Of a stretch of DNA of 64,000 bases, positions 15,472 through 24,682 are shown piece after piece; position 1 is the stretch's first letter, and each line of letters begins with the position of its first letter. The notes under the pieces are model-generated. The model searched no databases and had not been told where the DNA came from. It saw only the letters and a program-made list of their open reading frames with translations. This DNA is from DASQZK01 sp963732905 (lineage in GTDB: Bacteria > Bacteroidota > Bacteroidia > Bacteroidales > GCA-2748055): assembly GCA_963732905.1 (NCBI GenBank), contig CAVTBM010000004.1:620001-684000 (forward strand), in the 5' to 3' direction. The position numbers and the translations under genes were made by a program.

Positions 15472-16221
15472 TTATTTTTTAGCTTTCCCCTGGTTGGCGA
15501 CGGCTTCCATGGCTTTTTTAACGGCATCTTCGTCGCCCAGATAATAATGTTTAATGGGTTTCATGTCATCACCAAGTTCATAGACCAGCGGTACGCCTGT
15601 CGGGATGTTGAGTTTAATGATTTCCTCGTCGCTGATATTATCGAGATACTTGACAAGTGCTCTCAGGCTGTTACCGTGAGCGGCGATGATCACCCGTTTT
15701 CCCGATTTGATGGCAGGGGCAATCGTTTCATGCCAGAAAGGCAGAAAGCGATCGACAGTATCTTTAAGGCATTCTGTTTGCGGTATGTCTTTTTCATCCA
15801 TGTCTTTATACCGGGGGTCATTTCCCGGATAACGTTTGTCTGTTTTTTCGAGTGGTGGTGGAGGGATATCATAGCTTCTTCTCCAGATGAGTACTTTTTC
15901 TTCTCCGTGTTTTTCAGCTGTTTCGGCTTTATTCAGGCCCTGGAGTGCCCCGTAATGTCTCTCATTCAGGCGCCACGACTTTACGACGGGGATCCAGAGA
16001 AGATCCATTTCGTCGAGGGCGATCCACAATGTCCGGAGAGCTCTTTTAAGCACGGAAGTAAACGCAATATCAAATTCAAATCCGTTATCTTTTAGCAGAT
16101 TACCTGCATTTTTAGCTTCCACCCTGCCTTTTTCGGTAAGGTCCACATCAGTCCATCCTGTGAAACGGTTATCGAGGTTCCACTGACTTTCACCATGACG
16201 TAAGAGAACAACTTTGTACAT
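15472..16221 (-). CDS. gpmA: 2,3-bisphosphoglycerate-dependent phosphoglycerate mutase
   Basis: The 249-residue protein matches GpmA along its whole length: the phosphohistidine motif LLRHGESQWN (His9), RFTGWTDVDLTEKG, LNERHYGALQGLNKAE, RRSYDIPPPPL and IAAHGNSLRALVKYL carrying the second catalytic histidine. It interconverts 3- and 2-phosphoglycerate in glycolysis and gluconeogenesis in the cytosol. The family's full length is about 230-250, so the gene is complete. It appears to be single, with a -7 element about 80 bp upstream (16302-16309). The CDF gene lies 84 bp downstream on the same strand. Confidence 0.97.
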   Translation of the reverse strand: MYKVVLLRHGESQWNLDNRFTGWTDVDLTEKGRVEAKNAGNLLKDNGFEFDIAFTSVLKRALRTLWIALDEMDLLWIPVVKSWRLNERHYGALQGLNKAETAEKHGEEKVLIWRRSYDIPPPPLEKTDKRYPGNDPRYKDMDEKDIPQTECLKDTVDRFLPFWHETIAPAIKSGKRVIIAAHGNSLRALVKYLDNISDEEIIKLNIPTGVPLVYELGDDMKPIKHYYLGDEDAVKKAMEAVANQGKAKK

Positions 16222-16301
16222 ACTATATAAATTTTAAAGTTTTTGTGTGAAGGTGAATCCGGGAGTATTCATCTTCTGTTTTCCAAATTAAATCCGGGCT
16301 T

Positions 16302-16309
16302 CAAAGTTA
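16302..16309 (-). promoter_or_regulatory. Predicted -7 element for gpmA
   Basis: On the minus strand the sequence reads TAACTTTG, a perfect match to the Bacteroidota -7 consensus TAnnTTTG, 80 bp before the gpmA start. No good TTTG -33 box is visible at the usual spacing, so the assignment is tentative. Confidence 0.4.
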
Positions 16310-16455
16310 GGGATTATTTATGAAGATCCCATTTCACCAGAAAGCTTAAAACAGAAACGAAAGTAAGGATTTGTCTGCCGGCTGATCAAAGAAGGGGTTC
16401 ACTATTTTACAGGGGATCAGTTGTCATGAAAGATAAACCTGTATTATTATCCGGG

Positions 16456-17742
16456 TTAATTTTCTGCTCCTGAGTATTTATAGCCCAGGCCGTTAACGGT
16501 TTCCTCGACAGCTGACAGGTCAACGAATTCGCCTTCAATGGTTACCGATCCTGTTGAGAGATCAGCATAGACAGATTCGACGCCTTCTATCTTACGAATG
16601 TTGTTTTCGACGGTCATTTTACAATGATTACAGGTCATACCCTCCACATTTACTTTTTTGATAGTCATCCTATTCATTTTTAAAGGTTCATTATTTAGTT
16701 CCTGTTTTTTAAACAGGCGGGGAAAATATTTTCTTATCAGACCGTTTATCATCAGTACCGACAGCAGAACAGCGGATCCAGTCTGAAGCCAGTAGGGAAG
16801 GAATTCATGTGCGCCGGTAGCCGGATTCATTTCATGAACAGCCCTGGTAAACCATTCGCGGGGTAAAAATTCATTCACAGCGATACCAAAGAAGAGGGCT
16901 CCGGCGATAATAGAAAAGAGGTAATAGAAAAGGGTTTTTTTACCCATGACATTGCCAATGACTGAGATGGTAGCCGCATTGGTAGCTGGTCCGGCCATCA
17001 GAAACACAATGGCGGCACCTGGTGATAAGCCTTTAAGCATGAGGGCTGCGGCAATAGGTACTGATCCGGTTGCACACACATACAAGGGTACGGAGGCTGC
17101 CAGAATAACGATCATGCTGAGGTAGTCGTTTGACAGGTAGCGCAGGAAGAAGTCGTCTGGAATAATGACGGCGATCAGGGCTGCGATGAGTAAACCGATC
17201 GACAACCACTTTACGATATCTTCCAGAAATTCAATGTAGGCATATCGGAGCATAGCGATTATACCTGTCTTTTTATTTTCAGGCAGGGCGGGTATCTCCG
17301 GTGGTTTTGGTGACAGGTTTTCCGACCGGTTTTCCGACCGGTTTGTGAGAAAACCGCCAAGAAAGCCGGTTACAAGAGCGATTATTGGTCTGATAATGGC
17401 CATAGGCAAGCCAAGAAGAGACCAGGTAACCATAACCGAATCCACACCGGTTTGTGGTGTCGAAATCAGAAATGATACAGCAGAACCTTTAGAAGCCCCG
17501 GTTTTATAAAATGAAACGCCGGTTGGAATAACGCCACAACTGCATAGAGGAAGAGGGATGCCCAACAAGGCAGCATTAATGACGGAGCCCGAATTATTTT
17601 TCCCAAGGTATTTAGCGACTTTGTGACCGGGAAACCAGGCGTAAAGCATTCCTGCGAACAGGAAGCCCAGAAGAAGATAGGGAGCCATCTCCAGCATTAA
17701 TAGTACCAGTGCCCGTACAAATTCCATGAAATAATCCATCAT
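16456..17742 (-). CDS. SO_0444-type permease (Cu/Zn efflux) with C-terminal HMA domain
   Basis: A 428-residue membrane protein of the ArsP/DUF318 permease family. It shows MAPYLLLGFLFAGMLYAWFP, the signature PLPLCSCGVIPTG and SFLISTPQTGVDS in the first half, and the repeated half ATGSVPIAAALMLKGLSPG with FLMAGPATNAATISVIG. Residues ~362-428 form an HMA domain with GMTCNHC (Cys371, Cys374), which can bind Cu(I) or Zn(II). The layout matches proteins annotated as SO_0444 family Cu/Zn efflux transporters; transport direction and metal are inferred from that family. The linker at ~140-160 carries a short repeat (NRSENRSENLS). The gene stands alone between gpmA and lgt, all leftward. Confidence 0.87.
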   Translation of the reverse strand: MMDYFMEFVRALVLLMLEMAPYLLLGFLFAGMLYAWFPGHKVAKYLGKNNSGSVINAALLGIPLPLCSCGVIPTGVSFYKTGASKGSAVSFLISTPQTGVDSVMVTWSLLGLPMAIIRPIIALVTGFLGGFLTNRSENRSENLSPKPPEIPALPENKKTGIIAMLRYAYIEFLEDIVKWLSIGLLIAALIAVIIPDDFFLRYLSNDYLSMIVILAASVPLYVCATGSVPIAAALMLKGLSPGAAIVFLMAGPATNAATISVIGNVMGKKTLFYYLFSIIAGALFFGIAVNEFLPREWFTRAVHEMNPATGAHEFLPYWLQTGSAVLLSVLMINGLIRKYFPRLFKKQELNNEPLKMNRMTIKKVNVEGMTCNHCKMTVENNIRKIEGVESVYADLSTGSVTIEGEFVDLSAVEETVNGLGYKYSGAEN

Positions 17743-17987
17743 GACAGGTTTTAACTACGTTATCGGGAATTTTACGGACCACGCAAAATTCATTTTACCA
17801 GTAAACTTTGTAGAAATTGCAAACGGAAGGTTGTTTGTCTGATCAACGGTCACCCTTTATCGCCCCTTCCGGTCATCCCCGTTACACATTGTTTTCCGCT
17901 AATAAAAACTAAAATTTGTGCAAAATGTTTTACACCGCATGTGTTTTTGACACGAATTCAGAACGAAAAAGCCAGGACGTGTCCGGT

Positions 17988-18863
17988 TTATTTTGCGGGT
18001 TGTATGGTTTGTGTGTGTTTGCCGTGTTTTCTCAACCATATCAGCAATCCGATACCAAAAAGCACAAAGGGGATGCTAAGTAACTGGCCCATGTCGAGAT
18101 GAATTTTATTTATCAGCTGGTTTTCGAAATCGGACTGAACAAACTTTAAGTATTCGATGAAGAAACGGGCGGTAAAGACAGAGATAAGGAACCAGGCAAA
18201 GATTACGCCGTCATTAAGTTTGGGACCGTATTTTCTGATAGCCCAGAAAAGAATTATAAAGATTAGAAGATAGCTCAGTCCTTCATAGATTTGAGTGGGA
18301 TGGCAGGGCAGATGTTGTCCGAGGAGTTTACCGGTGTTGGGATCATAGAAATTCACCCGGCTTTGGTCGCGGATAAATTCAAAACCCCAGGGGAGTTTGG
18401 TAGGCCGACCGTAAATCTCAGAGTTCATAAGGTTTCCGGTACGGATAAAGAAACCGGCAAGAGCTGTGACAACGGTCACCCGGTCCATGATCCACAGGAA
18501 GGGAAGTTTATATTTCCTGACAAAAAGCCACAGGGCGAAAAGGATACCGATGGCACCCCCGTGACTTGCCAGGCCACCTTTCCAGATCTCGATGATTTCA
18601 AGCGGATGTTGGATATAATAATGGGCATCGTAGAATATACAATGGCCCAGTCGCGCTCCGATGACAGTTCCTAGGGCCACATAAATGGTCAGTTTATCGA
18701 GCAGCTCGATTGAGAGGCCCTGTTTAATAAAAAAGCGGGTAAAAATTATATAGCCGAAGAGGAATCCACTGGCAAAGAGAAGGCCGTACCAGCGGATTCC
18801 GAAATTATCTCCGAATTTTACGAGCCAGGGGTTGACATTCCAGACAATACTTTGCAATAACAT
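17988..18863 (-). CDS. lgt: Prolipoprotein diacylglyceryl transferase
   Basis: The 291-residue, seven-helix inner-membrane enzyme transfers diacylglycerol from phosphatidylglycerol to the lipobox cysteine of prolipoproteins. Family landmarks are present: FGIRWYGLLFASGF, GTVIGARLGHCIFYD, the catalytic histidine in GGLASHGGAIGI (His101), the Lgt signature region FFIRTGNLMNSEIYGR (Arg141, Asn144, Glu149; usually GRIGNFINGE), and HPTQIYEGLSYLL. The signature is diverged, Thr142-Gly for the usual Ile-Gly, but the catalytic residues are kept. It serves the several lipoproteins in this window. A -7-like element lies about 45 bp upstream. Confidence 0.95.
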   Translation of the reverse strand: MLLQSIVWNVNPWLVKFGDNFGIRWYGLLFASGFLFGYIIFTRFFIKQGLSIELLDKLTIYVALGTVIGARLGHCIFYDAHYYIQHPLEIIEIWKGGLASHGGAIGILFALWLFVRKYKLPFLWIMDRVTVVTALAGFFIRTGNLMNSEIYGRPTKLPWGFEFIRDQSRVNFYDPNTGKLLGQHLPCHPTQIYEGLSYLLIFIILFWAIRKYGPKLNDGVIFAWFLISVFTARFFIEYLKFVQSDFENQLINKIHLDMGQLLSIPFVLFGIGLLIWLRKHGKHTQTIQPAK

Positions 18864-18905
18864 AATAGGTGTGTTTGATATATTTTAAATCGAACGTTAA
18901 ACTTA

Positions 18906-18913
18906 CAAAAATA
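18906..18913 (-). promoter_or_regulatory. Predicted -7 element for lgt
   Basis: Minus-strand TATTTTTG matches TAnnTTTG exactly and lies 43 bp before the lgt ATG. No clear -33 TTTG is seen upstream at the usual distance. Confidence 0.35.
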
Positions 18914-19044
18914 TTCTTATCCCTGATTTAAGAATTGTTGAATTTCGTTGCCGGGTATCATGGTCAGCGAGAACATCAACGGTAAAAGCTATTGTATACA
19001 GCGCCCTGCAAAATAATTTCAGGCTGTTTTCTGCGTTAATCATT

Positions 19045-19052
19045 TAACTTTG
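19045..19052 (+). promoter_or_regulatory. Predicted -7 element for the Big_5 lipoprotein gene
   Basis: TAACTTTG matches the Bacteroidota -7 consensus. It would place the transcription start at about 19058-19060, which argues that the TTG at 19058 is not the translation start and that TTG 19079 is. Confidence 0.4.
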
Positions 19053-19078
19053 TAGTTTTGCTGATAAAGATAAAAAGC

Positions 19079-20872
19079 TTGAAAAGGTCATATTTATATT
19101 TTCTTCTGCCGGCAATTCTTCTCTCCCTGTCTGATTGTGCCAAAATGGGCAGTCTGTCAGGTGGGCCTAAAGACACAAAACCGCCCGTCGTACTAAGATC
19201 TGAACCTCCGAATTATTCGATCCATTTTAAGGGGCAGAAAATTGAAATAACTTTCGATGAATTCATCACCCTGGATAATGTAAATCAGCAACTTGTCGTT
19301 TCTCCTCCTCTCAAAGAACGGGTTGATGTGATATTAAAGAACAAGACCCTCCTTATTGATCTGAACAATGAATTGCAGGACAGCACGACCTATACCCTGA
19401 ATTTCGGGGAGTCGATCAAAGATAACAACGAAGGGAATATTCTGTCTAATTATGAATATGTTTTTTCAACCGGCAATTATCTTGATTCACTTTCAATTTA
19501 CGGTCGTCTGGTTGATGCGTTCGACCTTCAGCCATCAAAGGATCCGGTAAGCATTTTACTTTATAACGATCTGAGCGATTCAGCCTTTCTGAAGGAAAGT
19601 CCGCTTTATGTCGCGAAGACGGACAAAGAAGGTTACTTCGCCCTGAACAATCTGAAATCAGCTACCTTTCATATTTTTGCACTGAAAGATCTGAACTCAA
19701 ATTATCGTTTCGATCTTCCGAACGAAGAGATTGCTTTTCTGGATTCAGCACTTGATATTACGCCTGAATATTTCACCCGGCTGCATCCCGACACGCTTGT
19801 TGTGGACTCATTGAATATGGAAGCCGACAGTCTGATGCAGAGCAGAATTGATTCCTTTAAACTGTCATCAGCCAGGAAATATGAAGGTAAGATTTTGATC
19901 CATTTATTCCTTTTTGAAGAGAATAATGAAAAGCAATATCTCACCGACTTTAGCCGAAAAGACAGAAGGGTGCTTAATTTTTCCTTTAACAATCCGGTTA
20001 CAGACAGTTTCAGGATCATTTCACTTGACCCTTCACATGAAAACTGGTATCTTCCGGAAAAGAATGCCCTTAACGACAGCTTCACATTCTGGGTTACCGA
20101 ACCGTCGGTAATTGATATGGATACAATCAGGCTGGCCACGATTTTTACCGGAACAGATTCTCTGGGAAGGAAAGTATCCATGACGGATACCCTCAAATTT
20201 ACCTACCGTGAGCCGGTCAAAAGCCGGAAAAAGACAAAGGAAGAGCCTGATTCAATTCTAATTTTAAGGACCATTAGTAATAAGGCGACGCAGGAGCTTA
20301 ATCTGCCTGTTGTCATCAGGACTGATGTCCCGATTGCGAACACGGACACCTCCCGGATAGAACTCTTCAGTAAAGAAGATTCGGTATTCACGAAGGAAAA
20401 TTACAAGCTTCAAAGGGACAGTATGGATATACGGTTGGTGCGTTTGTATAATCCATGGAAGGAGAAGACGACTTACAGGCTTTTGGTTTTTCCCGGAGCC
20501 ATCACGGGTATTTACGGGCTCACGAATGATACGACCGATGTCAGTTTTATCACCCGGGATGATGGATATTACGGGGTTTTGCATGTAGGTGTCCGGGGTG
20601 TGGATTGTCCGGTAATTGTCCAGTTAATGGATCAGAAAGAAAACATTTTGGAAGAGAAATTCATTTCAAAGGATGAAAAGGTTGACTTCAATTATCTAAA
20701 GCCTGCGCAATACAAAATAAAGTTTGTTCATGATTATAATGGGAACCGGAAATGGGACACCGGGAAGTACCTCAGAGGCGTCCAGCCTGAAAAGGTCGAA
20801 TATTACGATGGGGAAATCAATATCAGGTCTAACTGGGAGCTTGAAATAAATGAAGTCCTGGAAAGGGATTAG
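19079..20872 (+). CDS. Big_5 (SwmB-like) Ig-domain lipoprotein
   Basis: Starting at TTG 19079 gives a 597-residue lipoprotein with signal peptide MKRSYLYFLLPAILLSLSDC. The lipobox cysteine is followed by AKMGSLSGGPKDTKPP, a start shared by many Bacteroidota proteins. The N-terminal Big_5 domain (about residues 30-130) contains YSIHFKGQKIEITFDEFI and YTLNFGESIKDNNEGN. The centre has a carboxypeptidase-like segment (YGRLVDAFD ... TDKEGYFALNNL). Its role is unknown; it is probably anchored on the periplasmic side or the cell surface. TTG 19058 is an alternative start with no leader. The stop overlaps the end of the convergent ROK gene by 4 bp. Confidence 0.83.
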   Translation: MKRSYLYFLLPAILLSLSDCAKMGSLSGGPKDTKPPVVLRSEPPNYSIHFKGQKIEITFDEFITLDNVNQQLVVSPPLKERVDVILKNKTLLIDLNNELQDSTTYTLNFGESIKDNNEGNILSNYEYVFSTGNYLDSLSIYGRLVDAFDLQPSKDPVSILLYNDLSDSAFLKESPLYVAKTDKEGYFALNNLKSATFHIFALKDLNSNYRFDLPNEEIAFLDSALDITPEYFTRLHPDTLVVDSLNMEADSLMQSRIDSFKLSSARKYEGKILIHLFLFEENNEKQYLTDFSRKDRRVLNFSFNNPVTDSFRIISLDPSHENWYLPEKNALNDSFTFWVTEPSVIDMDTIRLATIFTGTDSLGRKVSMTDTLKFTYREPVKSRKKTKEEPDSILILRTISNKATQELNLPVVIRTDVPIANTDTSRIELFSKEDSVFTKENYKLQRDSMDIRLVRLYNPWKEKTTYRLLVFPGAITGIYGLTNDTTDVSFITRDDGYYGVLHVGVRGVDCPVIVQLMDQKENILEEKFISKDEKVDFNYLKPAQYKIKFVHDYNGNRKWDTGKYLRGVQPEKVEYYDGEINIRSNWELEINEVLERD

Positions 20873-21831
20873 TTTTTTTTATGCATTTCGTTCCACATCA
20901 GTGCTGCAGCTCCGAGCACGGCGATATTTTTATGCTGGAGAGCCGAAGGCTCCAGTCTGACTTTATTCTGGAATATTGGCAGAAGGAATTCCTCCATATA
21001 TTTTTTTACCGGGTCAAACAGCAGATGACCGGCGTTGGCTAATCCTCCAAACAGGAAAATCGCTTCAGGGCTGGTATGAGCAACTGCGTCGGCCAGTTTC
21101 AGTCCCAGGATTTTTCCTGTAAAATCAAAAGCTTTAAGGGCGATGATATCGTTTTGGTCTGCCAGCTGGCTGATCATAATAGCGTCGAGGTTGGTGAAAC
21201 TGATATTTCTCAGTGGGCTGTCATGAATTTCCGATCCCAGAAGTTCAAAGACCGTACGTTTGATTCCGGGAGCTGAGACGTAGGTTTCAAGGCAGCCCTG
21301 GCGGCCGCAGGCGCAATGTCTGCCGTTCAGGAAGACAGTAGTATGTCCAAGTTCTCCGGCAAATCCATCGTGTCCGTATACCATTTCCCCGTTGACAACC
21401 AGGCCGCTGCCCAGTCCGGTCCCAAGGGTTATCATGATAAAATCCTTCATCCCGCGAGCATTCCCATAGAGCAATTCTCCCATGGCGGCGGCATTGGCAT
21501 CATTTGTAACGGTAACCGGGACCCGGAATTCCTGTTCAAACAATTTTGCCAGGTTAATGATTCCTTTCCAGCGAAGGTTGGGTGCAAACTCGATCGTTCC
21601 ATTATAAAAATTCCCATTTGGTGCACCTACGCCTATTCCGGTGATATTAAAACCGTCATTCTTAGCTTTGTCATGAACGGCTTTTTTCAGGTCTTTTATG
21701 TACAGGTTAATATCCTCATGGAGGTCTGTCTGAACGGAGTCTTCGTTAAAGACGTTTCCATCTTCCGTGACCATACCAAATTTGGTAAATGTTCCGCCAA
21801 TATCGATACCTAAAACTACATCTTTCTTCAT
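20869..21831 (-). CDS. ROK family sugar kinase (glucokinase-like)
   Basis: About 320 residues with the ATP-binding start VVLGIDIGGTFTKFG, the sugar-binding/catalytic block TVTNDANAAAMGE, phosphate-binding ITLGTGLGSGLVV, and the ROK sequence GELGHTTVFL followed by the zinc motif HCACGRQGCLETY. Such enzymes phosphorylate glucose, other hexoses or N-acetylated sugars with ATP in the cytosol; glucokinase is the most likely activity. The start is placed at MKKDVVLGIDIGG; an ATG 12 bases earlier (21843) is also possible. It lies downstream of a hexose transporter of the FHS family on the same strand, about 140 bp apart, which suggests coupled uptake and phosphorylation. Confidence 0.9.
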   Translation of the reverse strand: MKKDVVLGIDIGGTFTKFGMVTEDGNVFNEDSVQTDLHEDINLYIKDLKKAVHDKAKNDGFNITGIGVGAPNGNFYNGTIEFAPNLRWKGIINLAKLFEQEFRVPVTVTNDANAAAMGELLYGNARGMKDFIMITLGTGLGSGLVVNGEMVYGHDGFAGELGHTTVFLNGRHCACGRQGCLETYVSAPGIKRTVFELLGSEIHDSPLRNISFTNLDAIMISQLADQNDIIALKAFDFTGKILGLKLADAVAHTSPEAIFLFGGLANAGHLLFDPVKKYMEEFLLPIFQNKVRLEPSALQHKNIAVLGAAALMWNEMHKKN

Positions 21832-21985
21832 TTCATCATACATTTAATCGGAAAACCATGGAGAGCTAAAATACCCGGTCAACACAATATATCAATATTT
21901 TCAAATTTATTACCTGCCGGCTGCCGCGCAGGATACAACCGCAACGGCCGGTCTTCATATTTACTTTGTTTCAAAAGGGGCATAC

Positions 21986-23467
21986 CTACCAGATTTTTTT
22001 CGGGATATGTCCTTTCCATCCATAGTAGGCCAGGAATGTATATGCCAGCACAGGGATAAAGAAGGAATAGTGGATACCTCCGATGGTGTCGGCTATACTG
22101 CCCTGGATCAGGGGTAATATGGCTCCGCCTAGAATTCCCATGATAAGGATGGACGAAGCCTGACTGGTATATTTCCCAAGATCTTTGATTGCAAGGGTAA
22201 AAATATTGGACCACATGATAGAATTGAAGAGGCCGATACCAATAATGAACCAAAGCGAGAATTTACCTGTAAGAGCCATTGCAGAGATAAGCAAAAGAAT
22301 ATTCACCAGAGCAAAGATAAGGAGTGTTCTTGCCGGCATGGATTTACCCAGCCGGAAAGCCAGGAAGTTCAATATCAGGAATCCGATGAACGGCAGAACA
22401 TTTGTGATCGGGAAGCCATCGGAGCTTTCGAGGTAGACGATAAAATAGATCAGAAAAAATCCAACTATACTGGTAAGGGCCATTCCTTTAAGTTTCCGGC
22501 TTTCAGAAGCTTTGTTGGAAAGTGAAATGGCTCCCAGGAAGCGGCCGATCATGGCACCGCCCCAATAGAAAGCCAGGAAGGATTTTGCGGTCATCTCCGG
22601 AAAATTTAAGAGTTCCCTGGCGTAGTTAATAAATAAGCTTCCTATACTGACTTCTGCCCCGACGTACATAAAAATGGCCACGAAACCGAGGACCAGATTT
22701 CTGTAACGAAGGGCACCTGCATTGATTTCGATATCATGATCACCGGTGAGTCGTGGTAATTTTGTAAAGCCGATGAGAACAGCGAGCAGGAGGAAAATTC
22801 CGGAAAAAAAGAAATACGGAACCTGCACACTGAAAGCTGTCAGCGGTTCTTTGATGTCGCTCATGACCACATTTCCCATGGTATCGAGGAGAGGTTTCCC
22901 GTAATGGGCAAAGAAATGAAAGACGAAATATCCGCCGATGATCGGGGCAATTGTTGTTCCGAAAGAATTAAACCCCTGTGATAAGTTAAGTCTGGATGAA
23001 GCTCCCTCCGGTGGTCCTAATATGGCAATGTAAGGGTTGGCAGCAATTTGCAGCAAGGTGAATCCAAGAGCCAGCACGAACAATGCGGCCAGAAAGAGTC
23101 CGTAAATTTTCAGACTTGCTGCCGGGTAAAACATAATACATCCCAGGGCGGAAAGAAGGAGGCCGATGATAATACTCCGTTTATATCCTATTTTATATAT
23201 CGGATCTCCAAGAGTAGTTGAGATGATGAAATAGATCAATGATCCTATGAAGTAGGCGCCGAAAAAAGTGAACTGAACCAGCATCGCCTGAGCATAGTTC
23301 AGATCAAAGACTTTTTTAAGAAACGGGATCAGAATATCGTTCATACACGTTATGAAACCCCACATGAAAAACAAGGCAGTCATAACAATGAAGGCAGTTC
23401 TGTAACCTTTGTTATCTGATGTCTCAGCGACTGGGGTTGAAGTAATAACTGTATTGCCAGCGGCCAT
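21986..23467 (-). CDS. FHS-family (FucP/GluP-like) sugar MFS transporter
   Basis: A 493-residue transporter with 12 predicted helices. It contains FFMWGFITCMNDILIPFLK, the characteristic start of glucose/galactose and fucose:H+ symporters, then GDPIYKIGYKR between helices 2 and 3, LGFTLLQIAANPYIAILGPP, and SRLNLSQGFNSFGTTIAPIIGG. These import sugars with protons across the inner membrane. The ~230-270 stretch (LTGDHDIEINAGALRYRN) is the central loop. With the neighbouring ROK kinase it should provide hexose uptake and entry to glycolysis. No regulator is adjacent. The gap to the divergent stress-protein gene is about 270 bp. Confidence 0.92.
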   Translation of the reverse strand: MAAGNTVITSTPVAETSDNKGYRTAFIVMTALFFMWGFITCMNDILIPFLKKVFDLNYAQAMLVQFTFFGAYFIGSLIYFIISTTLGDPIYKIGYKRSIIIGLLLSALGCIMFYPAASLKIYGLFLAALFVLALGFTLLQIAANPYIAILGPPEGASSRLNLSQGFNSFGTTIAPIIGGYFVFHFFAHYGKPLLDTMGNVVMSDIKEPLTAFSVQVPYFFFSGIFLLLAVLIGFTKLPRLTGDHDIEINAGALRYRNLVLGFVAIFMYVGAEVSIGSLFINYARELLNFPEMTAKSFLAFYWGGAMIGRFLGAISLSNKASESRKLKGMALTSIVGFFLIYFIVYLESSDGFPITNVLPFIGFLILNFLAFRLGKSMPARTLLIFALVNILLLISAMALTGKFSLWFIIGIGLFNSIMWSNIFTLAIKDLGKYTSQASSILIMGILGGAILPLIQGSIADTIGGIHYSFFIPVLAYTFLAYYGWKGHIPKKIW

Positions 23468-23738
23468 ATATTCTTAATATTTGGTTTTGAAGCGTAAAAA
23501 TAAGCTTTTCTCAGGATTTTGATGTTTCAGAACCTGAATTATTCATGAATAAAAGTATATTCCGGAATTATTATTTGTCCGAACAAGGGTCAGTGACGGA
23601 CAATTTGAGAGCATGGCAACGGGATGAAACCATGTTTTCCCATGCCTGCCGCGAATTTTGCAACTGAAATTTCCATGGTATATTAAAAGTCTGATATTTA
23701 TTTTATAATTTAGCCCTTAATCCATATACCATTCCCGT

Positions 23739-24593
23739 ATGAAAAATTTTATTATTCCGGTGGATTTCTCAGCCGATTCCCTTAAGGGGATTGAAATGGC
23801 CCTTTTGTTTTCCCGGAAACAAAGCATCAACATTCAAATGGTATATGTTCAGAAAACGAGTGAAGATTTTCGTCCGGGGACGCTTGAAGAAGAACATCGT
23901 TATGCCGGGAAGGAATTTGAAAAGATCATAAAGAATTATTCCCCGCTCTGTGAGAACGGATCAAAGCTCCGGTACATTATTAAGAAGGGAAGGATATATG
24001 AAGAGATCGTAAAACAGGCCGAATCGTACAAAGAGAGTGTGATATGTGCTTCGACCCATGGTGCGTCAGGATTTGAAGAATTTTTCATTGGCAGTAATGC
24101 GTTTAAAATTATTTCAGCAACATCCAACCCGGTCATTACGATTCGAAAAAAGGTGCCGGCAGGCATAAAAAAAATCGTTGTTCCCCTGAAGATGCATGTG
24201 GATACCAGGCAAAAAGTACCTGTTGCGGCAGAGATAGCAGAGATTTTCGGCGCAGAAGTTCATCTTGTAAGCGTCACCACTTCGCACAACAAAAAGCTAA
24301 ACAGCCGGTTAAATGCTTATTTGCAGCAGAGTACTGAGTATTTGAAGAAGAGAAGGATTCCCGTTGTACCGAAGAAATTGCATGGGGAAAACCTGGTTAC
24401 TCTTGCCACGAATTATAGTAATGCCATAGATGCTGACCTGGTGATGATAATGATGCACAAGGCAAGCAATCTCAATATACTTATGGGCACTTACGGGCAG
24501 CAGATGCTATACCGTTCCGACATTCCTGTACTCAGTATCACGCCCAGGGAAAAGCACGTACCGGCAGGATTCACCACGCAGGGCATTTATTGA
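23739..24593 (+). CDS. Tandem universal stress protein (two Usp domains)
   Basis: A 284-residue cytosolic protein with two UspA folds: residues 1-135 (starts MKNFIIPVDFSADSLKGIEM, ends NPVITIRKK) and ~145-275 (KKIVVPLKMHVDTRQKVPVA to PVLSITPRE). The first domain keeps STHGASGFEEFFIGSNAFKI, resembling the ATP-binding GxxGx8-9GS motif. The second is degenerate at that place (MMHKASNLNILMGTYGQQM). Usp proteins accumulate under stress or starvation; the molecular action is unclear. It is a single-gene unit, and the next gene is convergent. Confidence 0.9.
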   Translation: MKNFIIPVDFSADSLKGIEMALLFSRKQSINIQMVYVQKTSEDFRPGTLEEEHRYAGKEFEKIIKNYSPLCENGSKLRYIIKKGRIYEEIVKQAESYKESVICASTHGASGFEEFFIGSNAFKIISATSNPVITIRKKVPAGIKKIVVPLKMHVDTRQKVPVAAEIAEIFGAEVHLVSVTTSHNKKLNSRLNAYLQQSTEYLKKRRIPVVPKKLHGENLVTLATNYSNAIDADLVMIMMHKASNLNILMGTYGQQMLYRSDIPVLSITPREKHVPAGFTTQGIY

Positions 24594-24682
24594 TGCTTTC
24601 GGGTCATTCAAAGAAAAAATCTACCCAGGACCAGAGATTATGTGCAGAAGGCCCGTTCATACGGCTGCCGGGAACGATTTGG

